This document shows, in pieces, positions 16,481 through 27,400 of a stretch of 44,223 nt of DNA. Numbering within the stretch: position 1 is the stretch's first letter; every line of letters starts with the position of its first letter. The notes under the pieces are model-generated. The model searched no databases. It was not told the DNA's origin and saw only the letters and a list, made by a program, of their open reading frames with translations. Both the position numbers and the translations under genes were made by a program. Location: the NCBI GenBank assembly GCA_023251255.1, contig JAHEZD010000046.1, forward strand, positions 1 through 44,223, given 5' to 3'. This DNA is from Chitinophagaceae bacterium (GTDB taxonomy: Bacteria; Bacteroidota; Bacteroidia; Chitinophagales; Chitinophagaceae).

Positions 16481-17254
16481 TCAAAGCGTTACTTGGATAT
16501 CCATGCCAAAGCCCTTGCCGTTCATTGGCAACATACTGGACCTGGCTCCGATCATGTTCAACCTGCTTTCTATGTTCTGCATTCCCATTCCGCTCTTGCT
16601 GATGGTAGCTGGAAGGCCAATACCATCGTCAGTATATTTCATGAGCAGGATGCCGTTTTCCATGGAAAAACAAATGGCAATGTTCATGGCCCCGGCATGT
16701 TTGATGGTATTGTTGATAAGTTCGGCCAATACCCTGTACAGCGCCAGGGAGGAAACATCATCCAGCGCAAAATTAGTTTCTTGTATGGTAGAGCGGAGGT
16801 CGATATTTAGTTGCTTTGATTGGTTCACACTTGCACAAAGGTCCTCAATGGCATCCAGGAAACCATAGGCACCCGTTCTTAAAGGCGACAGGTTGTGCGA
16901 AATGTTCCTTACATCGGTGATTACCTTGTCAATAATGGGCTTGCACTGATGGAGGGAGGAGGTTTGTTGTTCATGTAACGGCTCCCCGTTTGGGGAATTT
17001 TCAATGATCATGCGTAATGAGGAAAGGGCCGAACCCACTTCATCGTGCAGGTCCATGCCTATGCGCTTCCGCTCTTCCTCCTGCGATTGGATGATGGCTG
17101 TTAAAAGGTCTTTCTGGTGCTGTGTTTCAGCCTCACTTAATTTAAGTTGCTGCAGTGTAAGCCGCTTTTGGTACCTTAAGTAAAACAGTACAATGGCCAC
17201 AGCAATCAATAATGAAAAGCACATGCCTGCAATCACCAATAAGTAAGGGTTCAT
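16481..17254 (-). CDS. NarL-type sensor histidine kinase (HisKA_3)
   Basis: 257 residues with one N-terminal membrane helix (about 4-25, YLLVIAGMCFSLLIAVAIVL). The HisKA_3 dimerisation box is EEERKRIGMDLHDEVGSALS with phospho-His H70. The ATPase has N-box LAELINNTIKHAG, G1-like TDDGIGLP and G2-like GMGMQNIESR. No periplasmic sensor domain is present, so sensing probably depends on the upstream multi-pass membrane protein, whose stop overlaps this start by 4 bp. It pairs with the response regulator 17 bp downstream. Confidence 0.93.
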   Translation of the reverse strand: MNPYLLVIAGMCFSLLIAVAIVLFYLRYQKRLTLQQLKLSEAETQHQKDLLTAIIQSQEEERKRIGMDLHDEVGSALSSLRMIIENSPNGEPLHEQQTSSLHQCKPIIDKVITDVRNISHNLSPLRTGAYGFLDAIEDLCASVNQSKQLNIDLRSTIQETNFALDDVSSLALYRVLAELINNTIKHAGAMNIAICFSMENGILLMKYTDDGIGLPATISKSGMGMQNIESRLNMIGARSSMLPMNGKGFGMDIQVTL

Positions 17255-17889
17255 TTGGGCGCTTTGTATTTAATGAAGGCAATCGAGAAAAAAATATACA
17301 TTACCATTACCAATATTGCATGAATAATCCATCCAATATCATATATCCATTGTGGGGCGGTTAAGAATTCAGGAAAAAGGAACAGGAACAATGACCCTGA
17401 GAAGTAAAGAAGGAAACCGACATTTATCCAAATCAACGCAACATTTTCTTTCAGGCTGGGCAAATTTGCACCTAGTAACTTATAAAATAGAAATAAACAA
17501 TAAACAATTGTAACCACTGTTTCAAATGAAAGGGTATAGCTATTGAACCTGAGGAAACCTTGCCATAATATTGTACTAGCTATTGCAAAAACAAAAAAAA
17601 CAAAAATCATTGGTACAATAACCTTTTCAATCTTTGTCGATGCCAAGGTTTTTTTATAAAATAATGAACAGAGAATAAACTCTGAAAGAGCAAAGACATG
17701 GAATACAGGCATATTATTAATTCCCCTATCAGCCAAAAGGTTGGATACACCATTGGTTATACCGGATATTAATGCAAACACCACAATTACCCTTAGATGA
17801 AAAGGGAGTTTTTTGAAATGCATAATACCCAGCACAATTGGAATCAATACCGTCAAGGGTACCACTGTTCCCAAAAAGAAAATCACCAT
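17251..17889 (-). CDS. Multi-pass membrane protein of the two-component operon
   Basis: 212 residues, almost entirely hydrophobic, with about seven predicted membrane segments (VIFFLGTVVPLTVLIPIVLG, VIVVFALISGITNGVSNLL, VIVPMIFVFFVFAIASTI and others). No catalytic motif is visible. A 4-bp overlap with the histidine kinase start suggests a shared complex, perhaps as the sensory input of the domain-poor kinase. I recognise this type from Bacteroidota two-component operons but not a specific family. Its start is 17 bp after the preceding hypothetical gene. Confidence 0.75.
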   Translation of the reverse strand: MVIFFLGTVVPLTVLIPIVLGIMHFKKLPFHLRVIVVFALISGITNGVSNLLADRGINNMPVFHVFALSEFILCSLFYKKTLASTKIEKVIVPMIFVFFVFAIASTILWQGFLRFNSYTLSFETVVTIVYCLFLFYKLLGANLPSLKENVALIWINVGFLLYFSGSLFLFLFPEFLTAPQWIYDIGWIIHAILVMVMYIFFSIAFIKYKAPK

Positions 17890-17906
17890 GCTACTTTATG
17901 TAAAGC

Positions 17907-18335
17907 TTATTTGGGAGAAGTTGGGGGGATTGGATCCCCAAACAATGAGCTGTCCACATCGCAATATCTTGGACAGGGCCTTGTCATATCATATATTGTA
18001 TAGAGATCTTCATCATTCTTCGATGGGATGGGCTTGATAATATCCCTTCCGTAGCCCAGTAGGTCGTTCTGTTCGGTGGCTACCAGTACCAGTTTGATGC
18101 TTCCAGGGTCCGTTGGGTCCGTTAGCCCGAAATACGCCCTTACCCCACCAGCTTTCTCCGATTCGGCCAAGGTCTTCACATCGTCAATGGGTATATAGAA
18201 TGCTTTCAGTGTTGTGTCTGGAGTGAAACCGTTTTCCAGGCACCATTTACGCCAGTTGGTGGTCCATTCCTTGGCATCGGTCAATGTAACGGGGTGGCAG
18301 GCTTTTAATAAGGGGGCATTCTCTTGGTCGCTCAT
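17907..18335 (-). CDS. Hypothetical soluble protein, first gene of the two-component operon
   Basis: 142 residues, MSDQENAPLLKACHPVTLTD to DVDSSLFGDPIPPTSPK. Hydrophilic, with no signal peptide or membrane helix. It contains four cysteines, including RPCPRYCD near the C-terminus. I do not recognise the family. The short spacing (17 bp) to the membrane-protein gene supports co-transcription with the kinase and regulator. Confidence 0.7.
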   Translation of the reverse strand: MSDQENAPLLKACHPVTLTDAKEWTTNWRKWCLENGFTPDTTLKAFYIPIDDVKTLAESEKAGGVRAYFGLTDPTDPGSIKLVLVATEQNDLLGYGRDIIKPIPSKNDEDLYTIYDMTRPCPRYCDVDSSLFGDPIPPTSPK

Positions 18336-18540
18336 AATTAGGTGTTTTGGTGTTGAAATAAAATTAGTAGGGCGTTAAAATAAGGAGTATAATTTTCAAA
18401 ATGCAATAAATGGCACCATTATTTTTCCTGTTCAACTTCTTTGATAGTCCCCCGTTTGTTAAATAACGCAAGTTGCAAGTTGGAAGCAAGGCTGCAAAAA
18501 GGGATTCCTTTATTGACAGGCAGCATTTCAAGCGTCCTTT

Positions 18541-18640
18541 TTGTGGTAATTTTTTCGTGGTAATTATTTTACCACAAAAAAACTACCACAAAATTGTGGT
18601 AAAATCCTTGTGGTCTTTAAATTACCACAGGAATTTCACT
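18541..18640. repeat. Cluster of GTGGTA / TACCAC inverted repeats
   Basis: About six copies of GTGGTA(A) or its complement occur in 100 bp. They can form nested hairpins, for example TACCACAA (18584-18591) with TTGTGGTA (18594-18601). No ORF spans it. It may be an extragenic palindromic element or an operator cluster. Confidence 0.6.
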
Positions 18641-18755
18641 ACAAATCTTCATCATAAAAATAGGTGCCTCATAGTAAGCATGGGCAGAGCGGACACAACA
18701 AGCATTGCCACCTGAACTGACAACCTTAAACGCTTACAAAAACTTTCTTTTTCTG

Positions 18756-18977
18756 AGAAGCTGTCTAAGATTATTTGATGGAATAATATGTTGATGATTT
18801 TTGCCCGCCTGACCATTCGGGCAGGAGCGAAACAAGACGGAGCCGATAGCCATCGGCTTTGCAGCCATAGTCTAACGCCTAAGGCGAAAAATCCAACGAA
18901 CCTGCCTGCCGGCAAAGGCAGGGTTGCAGCCAAAAAGCAACACATATTAGCCATTGAAATGATTTTAGACAGTTTCT
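18756..18977. repeat. MITE-like element, copy 2 (222 bp)
   Basis: The termini AGAAGCTGTCTAAGAT and ATTTTAGACAGTTTCT are imperfect inverted repeats. The interior CGGGCAGGAGCGAAACAAG matches copy 1 (minus strand). TTGCAGCCATAGTC and ACGCCTAAGGCGAAAAAT match copy 3 at 31879-32044. Confidence 0.75.
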
Positions 18978-19290
18978 GAGGCAAGCGGCCTAATCCGATT
19001 GGGGGAACCACTGAATTGAGTTTGGACAGCTTCCCTAGTGCCATTTTTGGGGCATCCCATTTGGGGAATAATTTCTTTTCAAAAAAACATGATCGAGGAA
19101 GCATATTGGGTCGTTTTGCTGAATACTTCCAAAAAGGGGCAGGCTTAGCCAGTCCAAGGCAACCATTTCCTACAATTAGTTTTGCTTTTAACTAGCAACT
19201 TGCGTTAAATAGCTGGATTGTTCAAAAATAATTGGCAACAGTTAAACACAAATTGGTTTTTTTTGCACGCAACAAATAATTGTATCCACC

Positions 19291-20391
19291 ATGGCCCATA
19301 AACAGCAACCTGCGATTTTACTTTTGGAAGACGGACATATTTTTTATGGCCAGGCTTTTGGCAAAATAGGTACCACCACGGGCGAACTCTGTTTCAATAC
19401 GGGCATGACCGGTTACCAGGAAGTGTTCACGGACCCAAGTTACACAGGGCAGGTGCTCATCATGAACAATGTGCATGTGGGCAATTATGGCGTGAAGGAC
19501 CTGGATGTGGAAAGCGGTTCCGTAAAGATCCGTGGCCTGATAGGCAGGAATTTGGAGGAGCAGTTCAGCCGCTTGCAGGCCAAGGGGTCCATGCAGGACT
19601 ATTTGGTAGACAACAACCTCGTGGCCATTGAAGGCGTTGATACTAGGGCACTGGTGGCCCATGTACGCACCAAGGGCGCCATGAACTGCATCATCTCTTC
19701 CGAGGTGCTGGATGAGGACCTGCTGAAGGCAGAACTGGCCAAATGCCCCAATATGGACGGACTGGAACTGGCCAGCACGGTAAGCACCCTGGAAGAATAT
19801 GAACTGGGCGATACCAATGCAAGTTTGAAAGTGGCCGTACTGGATTTCGGCATCAAGAAAAATATATTGAACTGCCTGGTGGAGCGTGGGGTACATGTAA
19901 GGGTGTACCCGGCAAAAACAGCTTTGAGCAGGTTGAAGGAATTCAGCCCCGATGGCTACTTCATTTCCAACGGTCCCGGCGACCCTGCAGCCATGCCCTA
20001 TGCCGTATCCACATTGAAGGGCATACTGGAAGAAAACAAACCCGTATTCGGCATCTGCTTGGGCCATCAATTGCTGGCACTGGCCAATGGAATACCCACC
20101 TTCAAAATGCACCATGGGCACAGGGGGTTGAACCATCCCGTAAAGAACATCATTACCGGCCTCTGTGAAATCACCACGCAGAACCACGGTTTTGGTGTGG
20201 ACCCAGTAGCGGTGCGCAACCACCCGAATGTGGAAGTGACCCACCTGAACCTGAACGATGAAAGCATAGAAGGCATACGCCTGAAAGACAGGCAGGCATT
20301 CAGTGTGCAGTACCATCCCGAAGCCACGCCCGGACCGCACGATAGCAGGTACCTGTTTGATGATTTTGTGGGCATGATGGGAAAGAACTAG
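19291..20391 (+). CDS. carA: Carbamoyl-phosphate synthase small subunit (glutaminase)
   Basis: 366 residues, the normal length. The N-terminal CPSase small-chain domain has EDGHIFYGQAFGKIGTTTGE and GMTGYQEVFTDPSYTGQ. The class I glutamine amidotransferase domain (about 185-366) has the nucleophile C256 in GICLGHQLLALANG and the His/Glu pair in YHPEATPGP. It supplies ammonia for carbamoyl phosphate in arginine and pyrimidine synthesis. carB is not in the window. A terminator follows at 20462. Confidence 0.97.
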   Translation: MAHKQQPAILLLEDGHIFYGQAFGKIGTTTGELCFNTGMTGYQEVFTDPSYTGQVLIMNNVHVGNYGVKDLDVESGSVKIRGLIGRNLEEQFSRLQAKGSMQDYLVDNNLVAIEGVDTRALVAHVRTKGAMNCIISSEVLDEDLLKAELAKCPNMDGLELASTVSTLEEYELGDTNASLKVAVLDFGIKKNILNCLVERGVHVRVYPAKTALSRLKEFSPDGYFISNGPGDPAAMPYAVSTLKGILEENKPVFGICLGHQLLALANGIPTFKMHHGHRGLNHPVKNIITGLCEITTQNHGFGVDPVAVRNHPNVEVTHLNLNDESIEGIRLKDRQAFSVQYHPEATPGPHDSRYLFDDFVGMMGKN

Positions 20392-20461
20392 GCCAATAAG
20401 CTGTGCCAATAGTTCCCTTTGGGTATTACTGAAATAATAACCAGAGCATATCTCAAAACAG

Positions 20462-20494
20462 AAAGACTGTCCAATAATAGGACGGTCTTTTTTA
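20462..20494 (+). terminator. Intrinsic terminator after carA
   Basis: AAAGACTGTCC (20462-20472) pairs with GGACGGTCTTT (20480-20490) with one G-T wobble and a 7-nt loop, and runs into TTTTTT. Confidence 0.85.
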
Positions 20495-20690
20495 TTGCTG
20501 TTCCCTTCCTTGTCATTCCATCCCACTTCACTTCTTGCCCCATACTACTTTTCACACCCATCAATTACATCCATTATAACGGTAGGGGAAAGGGGCAGGT
20601 CAGTTATGCATAAACAAGGATTGCAGGATTCCCGTTGTTGTACTACGTGCTAACACGCATAAAAAATCAGTAATCCTTCGCAGTTACCGC

Positions 20691-23600
20691 ATGCTCCGAT
20701 TCCCTAGTTTAGCACTGCGGGAAAAAGCCACCATCATGCCCTACCTGCAAGCTTTGAACCATCGGCACATCCTAAACCTGAATTCCATGCATCCATTACC
20801 AATCGTCCGTACCACCATGTTATCGTTGGTTCCCAACAAACTGGAACAAAAAACCTTATGCTCCTTCCAGCAAACGAAACGGCCATGGTTGCAGGTAATC
20901 ATGGCCATTATAGGTATACTCACCAGCATTGTAGCATTGGCCCAGGAGCGGCCAACCGTTGTGAACCAGCCAAGCCCCAATGCAAGCAGTTTGGGGGTGT
21001 ATGGCGAAATGCCCGTTTCCTATTTCACGGGCATCCCCAATATCTCCGTGCCGCTTTACCAGATAAAGGGCAAGCAGATCGGGTTGGGCCTTGACCTGTC
21101 CTACCACGCAGGTGGCACAAGGCCCGAGCAGCATCCCGGATGGACGGGACTTGGCTGGAACCTCAATGCAGGTGGCGCCATTACCCGCACAATCAAGGAC
21201 CTGCCGGACGAGATGTACCAATCGGCATTCCCCTATTCCGTTGGCATGACCGTTAATTCCTCCTTTGTTGGGGCGTCCGATTGGACCAGCAGCTCCTATT
21301 TAAGTGCTGCCTACATGTTGCAGAACGCCCCATTCAATGCCATTTCCAATGATACGGAGGCCGATGTATTCAGCTTCTCCTGCCAGGGCATCTCGGGCAT
21401 TTTCTTCTGCAATGGCAGTTCCTGCCTGGTGAGGAGCGATAGGCACCTGAAGGTGGAACGGCTGGTGCCACCACCCGAACTGGCCAACCCCAACAATACC
21501 TTCTTCCATACCCATGCATCCTTCATTCCACATGACCACCTGTCCAGTACCTTCTATGGGTTTATCATAACAGATGAGGACGGAACAAAATACCAGTTCG
21601 GTAGCCTGGAAAACGACAATGCTGTTGAGTATTCGGATGACATGTACAACAGCACGCCCGGCGAAAGGCTCTTCGCCAGTTCATGGATGCTCACCAAGAT
21701 AACTTCTGCCGATGGTACAGAAGCCATTGACCTGTCTTATGACCGCGGCCCCTTCATTACCAGTTTGTACAACTCGTACAGTGTCTCCTCAGTAGCAAGG
21801 CCCAACAGTTGCGGGTCCGCAACCAGTTGCAGTTCCCTCTCTGCCGGGGCAAGCAGGGGAGGCACCATCATTTCACCTGTTTACTTGAAGGGAATCGTTT
21901 CGGACAAGTTGAATGTCTCCATCGAGTTCAGCGCTTCGGAAAGTGGGGAACTGAAATATACCTACAACCAGTTACTGGTAAATCCGGATGGCTCCCCCGG
22001 CATATCCCTGCCCAATAATTTCAGTTCCTACCTGGACATAACGGATGATATACCCTACCTGCAAACAGGGGCAGTGCCACTCGGCCATACAGCAGCCGAA
22101 AGGTATGGCAGGATGATCTGGCTGAAACTGGATGAAATAAGGATCAAGAGCCTCTGCGATGGCTACCCCGTAAAAAGGGTATTCTTTTCCTATAGTGATG
22201 ACCCGGGGTCAAGGCTCTTTCTGAATGCCGTCAACATACATGGCCTCCACCGGCTGCATGCCTGGCAGTCCCCCGAACCTGTTTATGCCGCACTGCCAGT
22301 ACCAAGGGTCATTGACGATAATGCTCCCGAGATACAGTCCTACAATTTTGCGTACAATGCAACAGCCATACCCGATTACTTGACTTCCCTGACCGACCAC
22401 TGGGGATTTTCCAATGGCACCAGCTACCTGAACACAGGCTATCTTTCCGACAGGGCCCCGAATGCCCTATATGCCAAGGCTGGGGTGCTTGAAAAAATTG
22501 TTTACCCAACCGGTGGCTCCACCAATTTTGAATATGAAGCTAACAGTTACGGCACTTCCCTCAATGCCGCAAGGACATTGAACAGCCATGCGGGAGAGGC
22601 CGGAGGGCTCAGGATAAAAAAGATAAGCAATCGCGACAATACGGGCAGCGTGGTAACCAAGGAATACCTGTATGTAAAGGACTATCAATTGAACAGTGAC
22701 CCCGCATCACTTGGTTCCAGCGGCGTACTGGATATGGAGCCCAGGTACGAATTCAACATGGTGGGTGGGGAGATGCCCATGGGATGCACCATCAACTATT
22801 CAAACACCTCCAGCAACGCCATCATACCATTGACCACCAATAGCAGCGGCACGCATATATCCTATAGCGAGGTGGCGGAGAAGAACCCCGATGGCAGCTT
22901 CAATAGGTACTTCTTTACCAATCAGGACAATGGCTACAAGGATGAAGGCCCATCCAATACCGAAAATGCAACGGGCATTCCCTATGTGCCCTTCAACTCC
23001 AGGGAAATAGAAAGGGGCAAACTGTACAAGCAGGAACTGTTCAACAATCTTGGCACCCTATTGAAGCGCACCACCACCACTTATGGCAAGGTCGAGAGCG
23101 ATGCCGAGAACAGGTATGTTCCCAATTACAGCTATTCCCAAAAAACAATCTGCTCAAACAACGTCAGTGATTTCTTTACCACCGGCGTGGCCTATAAAAT
23201 CTTCTACTATGCGTTCCTGCCCGTTCAGGTAAGGGAAGAAGTGTTCGACAATGCACTCACCATGGAGAACACCACCACCATGCAGTACAACGGATCCTAC
23301 CTCAAGGTGGTGGAGAAAACGGCCACCAGCAGCGATGGTAAAACGGTGCGTACCACTTACAAGTACCCCTTCGATCTTCCAAAGACACCTGTGAAGACAT
23401 ACATGGTAAACAGCAACATCGTAGCAAAAGTGCTGGAGGAGGAGCAGTTCCTGGACAATGGGTCCATGGCTTTCAAGCGCAACAATTACGTACAGGGCAG
23501 CTACTATACGGTGGACCTTGCTTCGGTGGACATGCGCAAAGCTGGCAATCCCGAGGAAACCAGGCTCAGGATGCTGGGCTATGATGCGGAGGGCAACCTG

Positions 23601-24305
23601 CTGGCGGTGCAGAAAAGCGATGATATTGACTATGCCTATATATGGGACTATAAAAAGCAGCATCCAGTGGCCGAAGTGGCCAATGCTACTACCAATGATA
23701 TTGCCTATACCAGTTTCGAGTTCTGTGACGGCGGTGGCGGATGGCTCAGCTTCCTCGGCGACCAGTACTATGCATACGATGCCGTAAAAACCATGGCGCT
23801 CAACTGCCCAACAGGCTACCACTATGCCAATTTGGTGGCCTACAACAAAATGGGCATACTCATGTATCCCTACGCAGTGAAAACGGACCTGAACACTGCC
23901 AGGACCTACAAGGTCACCTATTGGGCAAAGAACGCCAGCATTGCTTTGTATGAAGCCGAATTGGACCGTGACAACCTCTACTACCTGCCCGGTGCCCAAT
24001 TGGCCACGCCCACCTTGAAATATACCAATATGTATGGCTGGTCACTGTACGAGTGCACATTTACTGGCAAGGATAAGGTCATGATAAGGGGCACGGGTTC
24101 CATTGACGAGTTAAGGCTGTACCCCGCCGATGCGTACATGACCACCTATACCTATTACCCACTGGTAGGCACCACTTCCGTTTGCGACAAGAATGATAGG
24201 GTCATTTTCTATGAATATGACGGTATGGGCAGGATGAAGCTACTGAAGGACGACAGGGGCAACATACTCAAGACATTCGAATACAAATACCAGCAGCCAC
24301 AATAA
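20691..24305 (+). CDS. RHS-repeat-type secreted protein, partner of the downstream RHS protein
   Basis: Up to 1204 residues. The frame begins at 20691, but the signal-peptide core WLQVIMAIIGILTSIVALAQ lies at about residues 66-85, so the true start may be a later ATG such as 20817; the longest frame is given. After the signal come the N-terminal block VYGEMPVSYFTGIPNISVPL and LDLSYHAGGTRPEQHPGWTG, and further on YD-type repeats. The C-terminal part has the motifs YAYIWDYKKQHPVAEVANAT, IAYTSFEF, IDELRLYPADAYMTTYTYYP and YYEYDGMGR-like FYEYDGMGRMKLLKDDRGNI, seen in Bacteroidota proteins encoded just before DUF6443 RHS proteins. It has no toxin-like tip. It lies 166 bp upstream of the second RHS gene in the same direction. 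Probably part of the same surface or secretion assembly. Confidence 0.85.
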   Translation: MLRFPSLALREKATIMPYLQALNHRHILNLNSMHPLPIVRTTMLSLVPNKLEQKTLCSFQQTKRPWLQVIMAIIGILTSIVALAQERPTVVNQPSPNASSLGVYGEMPVSYFTGIPNISVPLYQIKGKQIGLGLDLSYHAGGTRPEQHPGWTGLGWNLNAGGAITRTIKDLPDEMYQSAFPYSVGMTVNSSFVGASDWTSSSYLSAAYMLQNAPFNAISNDTEADVFSFSCQGISGIFFCNGSSCLVRSDRHLKVERLVPPPELANPNNTFFHTHASFIPHDHLSSTFYGFIITDEDGTKYQFGSLENDNAVEYSDDMYNSTPGERLFASSWMLTKITSADGTEAIDLSYDRGPFITSLYNSYSVSSVARPNSCGSATSCSSLSAGASRGGTIISPVYLKGIVSDKLNVSIEFSASESGELKYTYNQLLVNPDGSPGISLPNNFSSYLDITDDIPYLQTGAVPLGHTAAERYGRMIWLKLDEIRIKSLCDGYPVKRVFFSYSDDPGSRLFLNAVNIHGLHRLHAWQSPEPVYAALPVPRVIDDNAPEIQSYNFAYNATAIPDYLTSLTDHWGFSNGTSYLNTGYLSDRAPNALYAKAGVLEKIVYPTGGSTNFEYEANSYGTSLNAARTLNSHAGEAGGLRIKKISNRDNTGSVVTKEYLYVKDYQLNSDPASLGSSGVLDMEPRYEFNMVGGEMPMGCTINYSNTSSNAIIPLTTNSSGTHISYSEVAEKNPDGSFNRYFFTNQDNGYKDEGPSNTENATGIPYVPFNSREIERGKLYKQELFNNLGTLLKRTTTTYGKVESDAENRYVPNYSYSQKTICSNNVSDFFTTGVAYKIFYYAFLPVQVREEVFDNALTMENTTTMQYNGSYLKVVEKTATSSDGKTVRTTYKYPFDLPKTPVKTYMVNSNIVAKVLEEEQFLDNGSMAFKRNNYVQGSYYTVDLASVDMRKAGNPEETRLRMLGYDAEGNLLAVQKSDDIDYAYIWDYKKQHPVAEVANATTNDIAYTSFEFCDGGGGWLSFLGDQYYAYDAVKTMALNCPTGYHYANLVAYNKMGILMYPYAVKTDLNTARTYKVTYWAKNASIALYEAELDRDNLYYLPGAQLATPTLKYTNMYGWSLYECTFTGKDKVMIRGTGSIDELRLYPADAYMTTYTYYPLVGTTSVCDKNDRVIFYEYDGMGRMKLLKDDRGNILKTFEYKYQQPQ

Positions 24306-24350
24306 AATAATAATACCAATTATTCTTTGAAGCAGAAACCTACGAAGGAT

Positions 24351-24378
24351 GATGTCAGCCTGAGCTTGTCGAAGGCGG
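24351..24378 (+). repeat. TGTCAG-CTGAGCTTGTCGAAG extragenic repeat
   Basis: GATGTCAGCCTGAGCTTGTC followed by GAAGGCGG, between the two RHS genes. Related sequences occur in the 34188-34312 element, at 42112 and at 43787. Confidence 0.55.
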
Positions 24379-24471
24379 TAACTGGAAGTAATTCCATCTG
24401 TCAAGACGGCTTTGATTAACATTTGAACAATTAATACCAGTAGCCACTATAATATAAAAACAGACCCAATC

Positions 24472-27400
24472 ATGAGCAGAAAAATATTCAGGACCTGTTG
24501 CCTGTTGGCCATACTGCAGGGCTACATGCCCTTCCTTAACGGTCAGGTCACCAATAAGCCCATTGACGGTTCGCAGCCCCCGTCCCTCAATGTGGTGGGC
24601 GGCAGGCCCTCCGGTGCCTACCCATCAAACATGCTGGTAAACTATATAAAAACAAGGGAAGCCGTGGCACCCATTAACAGCCTCGCCACCTTCAACCTGC
24701 AGGACTATTTGCAGGTCAAGGAGCAATGGCAGTACCTCGACGGTTTGGGAAGGCCCCTTCAAATGGTCAACCGGCAGGCCACTCCCGGCAATAGCCCCAA
24801 GGACCTGGTAGCGCCCGTAACCTATGATGACTATGGCAGGGAAACCTTCAAGTACCTGCCCTATGCCCAGTTAATGGGAACCAATCAGGACAATGGGCAT
24901 TTCAAGAACGATCCCTTCTCCGATCTGGTAACCTACTATACCGATGGTGGCTACAACCAGAACGGCGGCACGGCCGGTGAACAGGCATTTTTCGGCAAGA
25001 CCGAATATGAAGGCTCCTCGCTCAACCGCGTTGCCAAGGTCTTTGCTCCCGGCAATAGTTGGGTGGGCACCCAGAACCAGATGGCCCCCAAGGCTGTCAG
25101 GATGGAATACCATTTGAACGCAACGGAAGATGCCGTAAGGATATGGCAGGTGTCCAATGACCCGCTAACCTACGACAACGAAGATATTGCCACCAATATA
25201 CCCGTCAGTACCTCCACCTACGGTCCGGCCCAATTGTTCAAGAACATTACCATTGATGAACAGGGTAGGAGCGTAATAGAATACAAGGACAAAGCAGGAC
25301 AGGTAATACTCAAGAAGGTTCAATTGGATGACGACATCTCCAACCAGCCCGCACATGCAGGCTGGCTCTGCACCTATTATGTGTACGATAATTTCGGGCA
25401 GGTCAGGTTCATCATCCCCCCAAAAGCGGTGGAGCAACTGGACATCAGTTATAGTTGGGACCTAACGGCCAATCCCGATATCATCAATGAGCTTTGTTTC
25501 CGTTACGAATACGATGCAAGGAACAGGATGCTGGCCAAGAAACTGCCCGGTGCAGGATGGGTCTACCTGGTAACCGATCCCCGTGACAGGCTCTCCTTCT
25601 CGCAGGATGCCAACATGCGCGTAAACAACCAATGGATGACCGTATTGTACGATGCTTTCAACAGGCCCATAGGCACCGGCATAACAACATTTGCAGGAAC
25701 CAGGACCGAACTCCAGTATGAAGTGGACAAATGGTTCAATCCAAACAGCACAGGCGGTGGCACGGTAAGTTTTGGCATACCCAATTCCACTGCCACTTAC
25801 GATATCCAGGTGCAGAACAACCCCATCCCCTCCACCAGCAGCTTTGTGGGGCTCACCCTCACGTATTTCGACAGCTATGCAGCCACGGCAAAAACATACA
25901 GTACCATAAACAATAACAAATTGGACGATGGGGGCAATAGTTTTGCCGAAGCCCTGCCCGCCATTGCCTATAACCAAATTAGGGGATTGGTAACGGTCAC
26001 AAAAACACGTGTACTCGAAAATCCCAGCAACCTGGCAGCGGGCGACTGGCTCGAGGCCGTATCCTTTTACGATGAAAAGGGCAGGCCCATACAGCAGCAG
26101 GCCGTCAATTACAAGAACGGCACAGATATCATCACTTCCCGCTACGATTTTTCCGGCAAGCTCCTCACTACCTACATGGTACACAGCAACCCCGAAGCCA
26201 GCAGTGCCTCCATCAGCCAGAAAACAAACCTCCTCTACGACCATGCAGGCCGGCTGCTGCAGGTAACCAAGACCCTGAACGATGACCCCGCCACCACAAG
26301 GCTCATTGTCAGGAACCAGTACGATGCCATGGGCCAGTTGCTGGTAAAGCAGCTCGGGCAGAAAAAGGATGCAGGCGGCACATTGCAAACGGCCCCCATG
26401 GAAACCCTCAACTACGGATACAATATCCGTGGCTGGCTCAAGTACATCAACAGGGACTACAATGCAGGCAATACGGAATCACCCAACTATAACCGCTGGT
26501 TCGGTATGGAACTGAGCTACGACCATGGCTTTGAGCACAACCAGTTCAATGGCAACATTGCAGGCATTACCTGGCGCAGCAAGGGCGATGGGGAACGAAG
26601 GGCCTACGGTTTCGGGTACGACAATGTGAACAGGCTCAACTTTGGCGACTTCAACCAGCGGGCAGGCAGCAACTGGGACAAATCGGCCAATATAGATTTC
26701 AGCATGCACATGGGCGAAGTGCAGAACATAGGCGGGGTTGATAAAATAGTGCATGCCTACGATGCTAACGGCAATATCCTGAAAATGTGGCAAATGGGCC
26801 TGAAGCTCACAGCCAGCAGCGTTATAGACAACCTTTCCTATAACTATGCCGATAACAGCAACAAGTTGCTCAATGTGCTGGATGCCGCCAACGACCCCAC
26901 TACCAAGTTGGGTGACTTCAGGACCTCGCAGCAGTACCTCAATGCCATTGGGGCACCAAAAGATGCAGGGGCAAGGGACTATAGATACGATTTGAACGGT
27001 AACCTGCTGGTTGACCTGAACAAGGACATCGTAAATGATAATGGTGACGGGGGCATCCTGTACAACCACCTCAACCTGCCATACAGTATAAACAGTAAGG
27101 AAAAAGGAACCGTAACCTATATCTACGATGCCGCAGGCAATAAACTGGAAAAACGCACTAGGGAAAGCACATCCACCAGCCCGGGCGATTACACCATTAC
27201 CTATACCAGCTACCTGGCAGGCTTCGTTTATGAACACAAGGACATAACACAGGGCTATTCGGCAAGCATCAATACGCCCCGGCTCCAGTACCTGCCCCAT
27301 GAGGAAGGGAAGATAAGGCCGCTGTTCAACAGTAGCAATGCCATCACCGGCTTTGCCTATGATTACTTCATCAAGGACCATTTGGGCAATGTGAGGGTGG

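Larger units (their letters stand above)
18336..19290. other. Repeat-rich intergenic region between divergent two-component operon and carA
   Basis: No gene is supported in these 955 bp. They hold a GTGGTA/TACCAC inverted-repeat cluster (18541-18640), MITE-like copy 2 (18756-18977) and, inside it, the palindrome AGCCGATAGCCATCGGCT and a CCTGCCTGCCGGC repeat. The final 310 bp before carA contain nothing I recognise. Confidence 0.6.

Noticed and set aside
19318-20526. 402-codon minus-strand frame over carA
   Set aside because: The plus strand has an unmistakable carA with active-site motifs; the antisense frame shows no domain.
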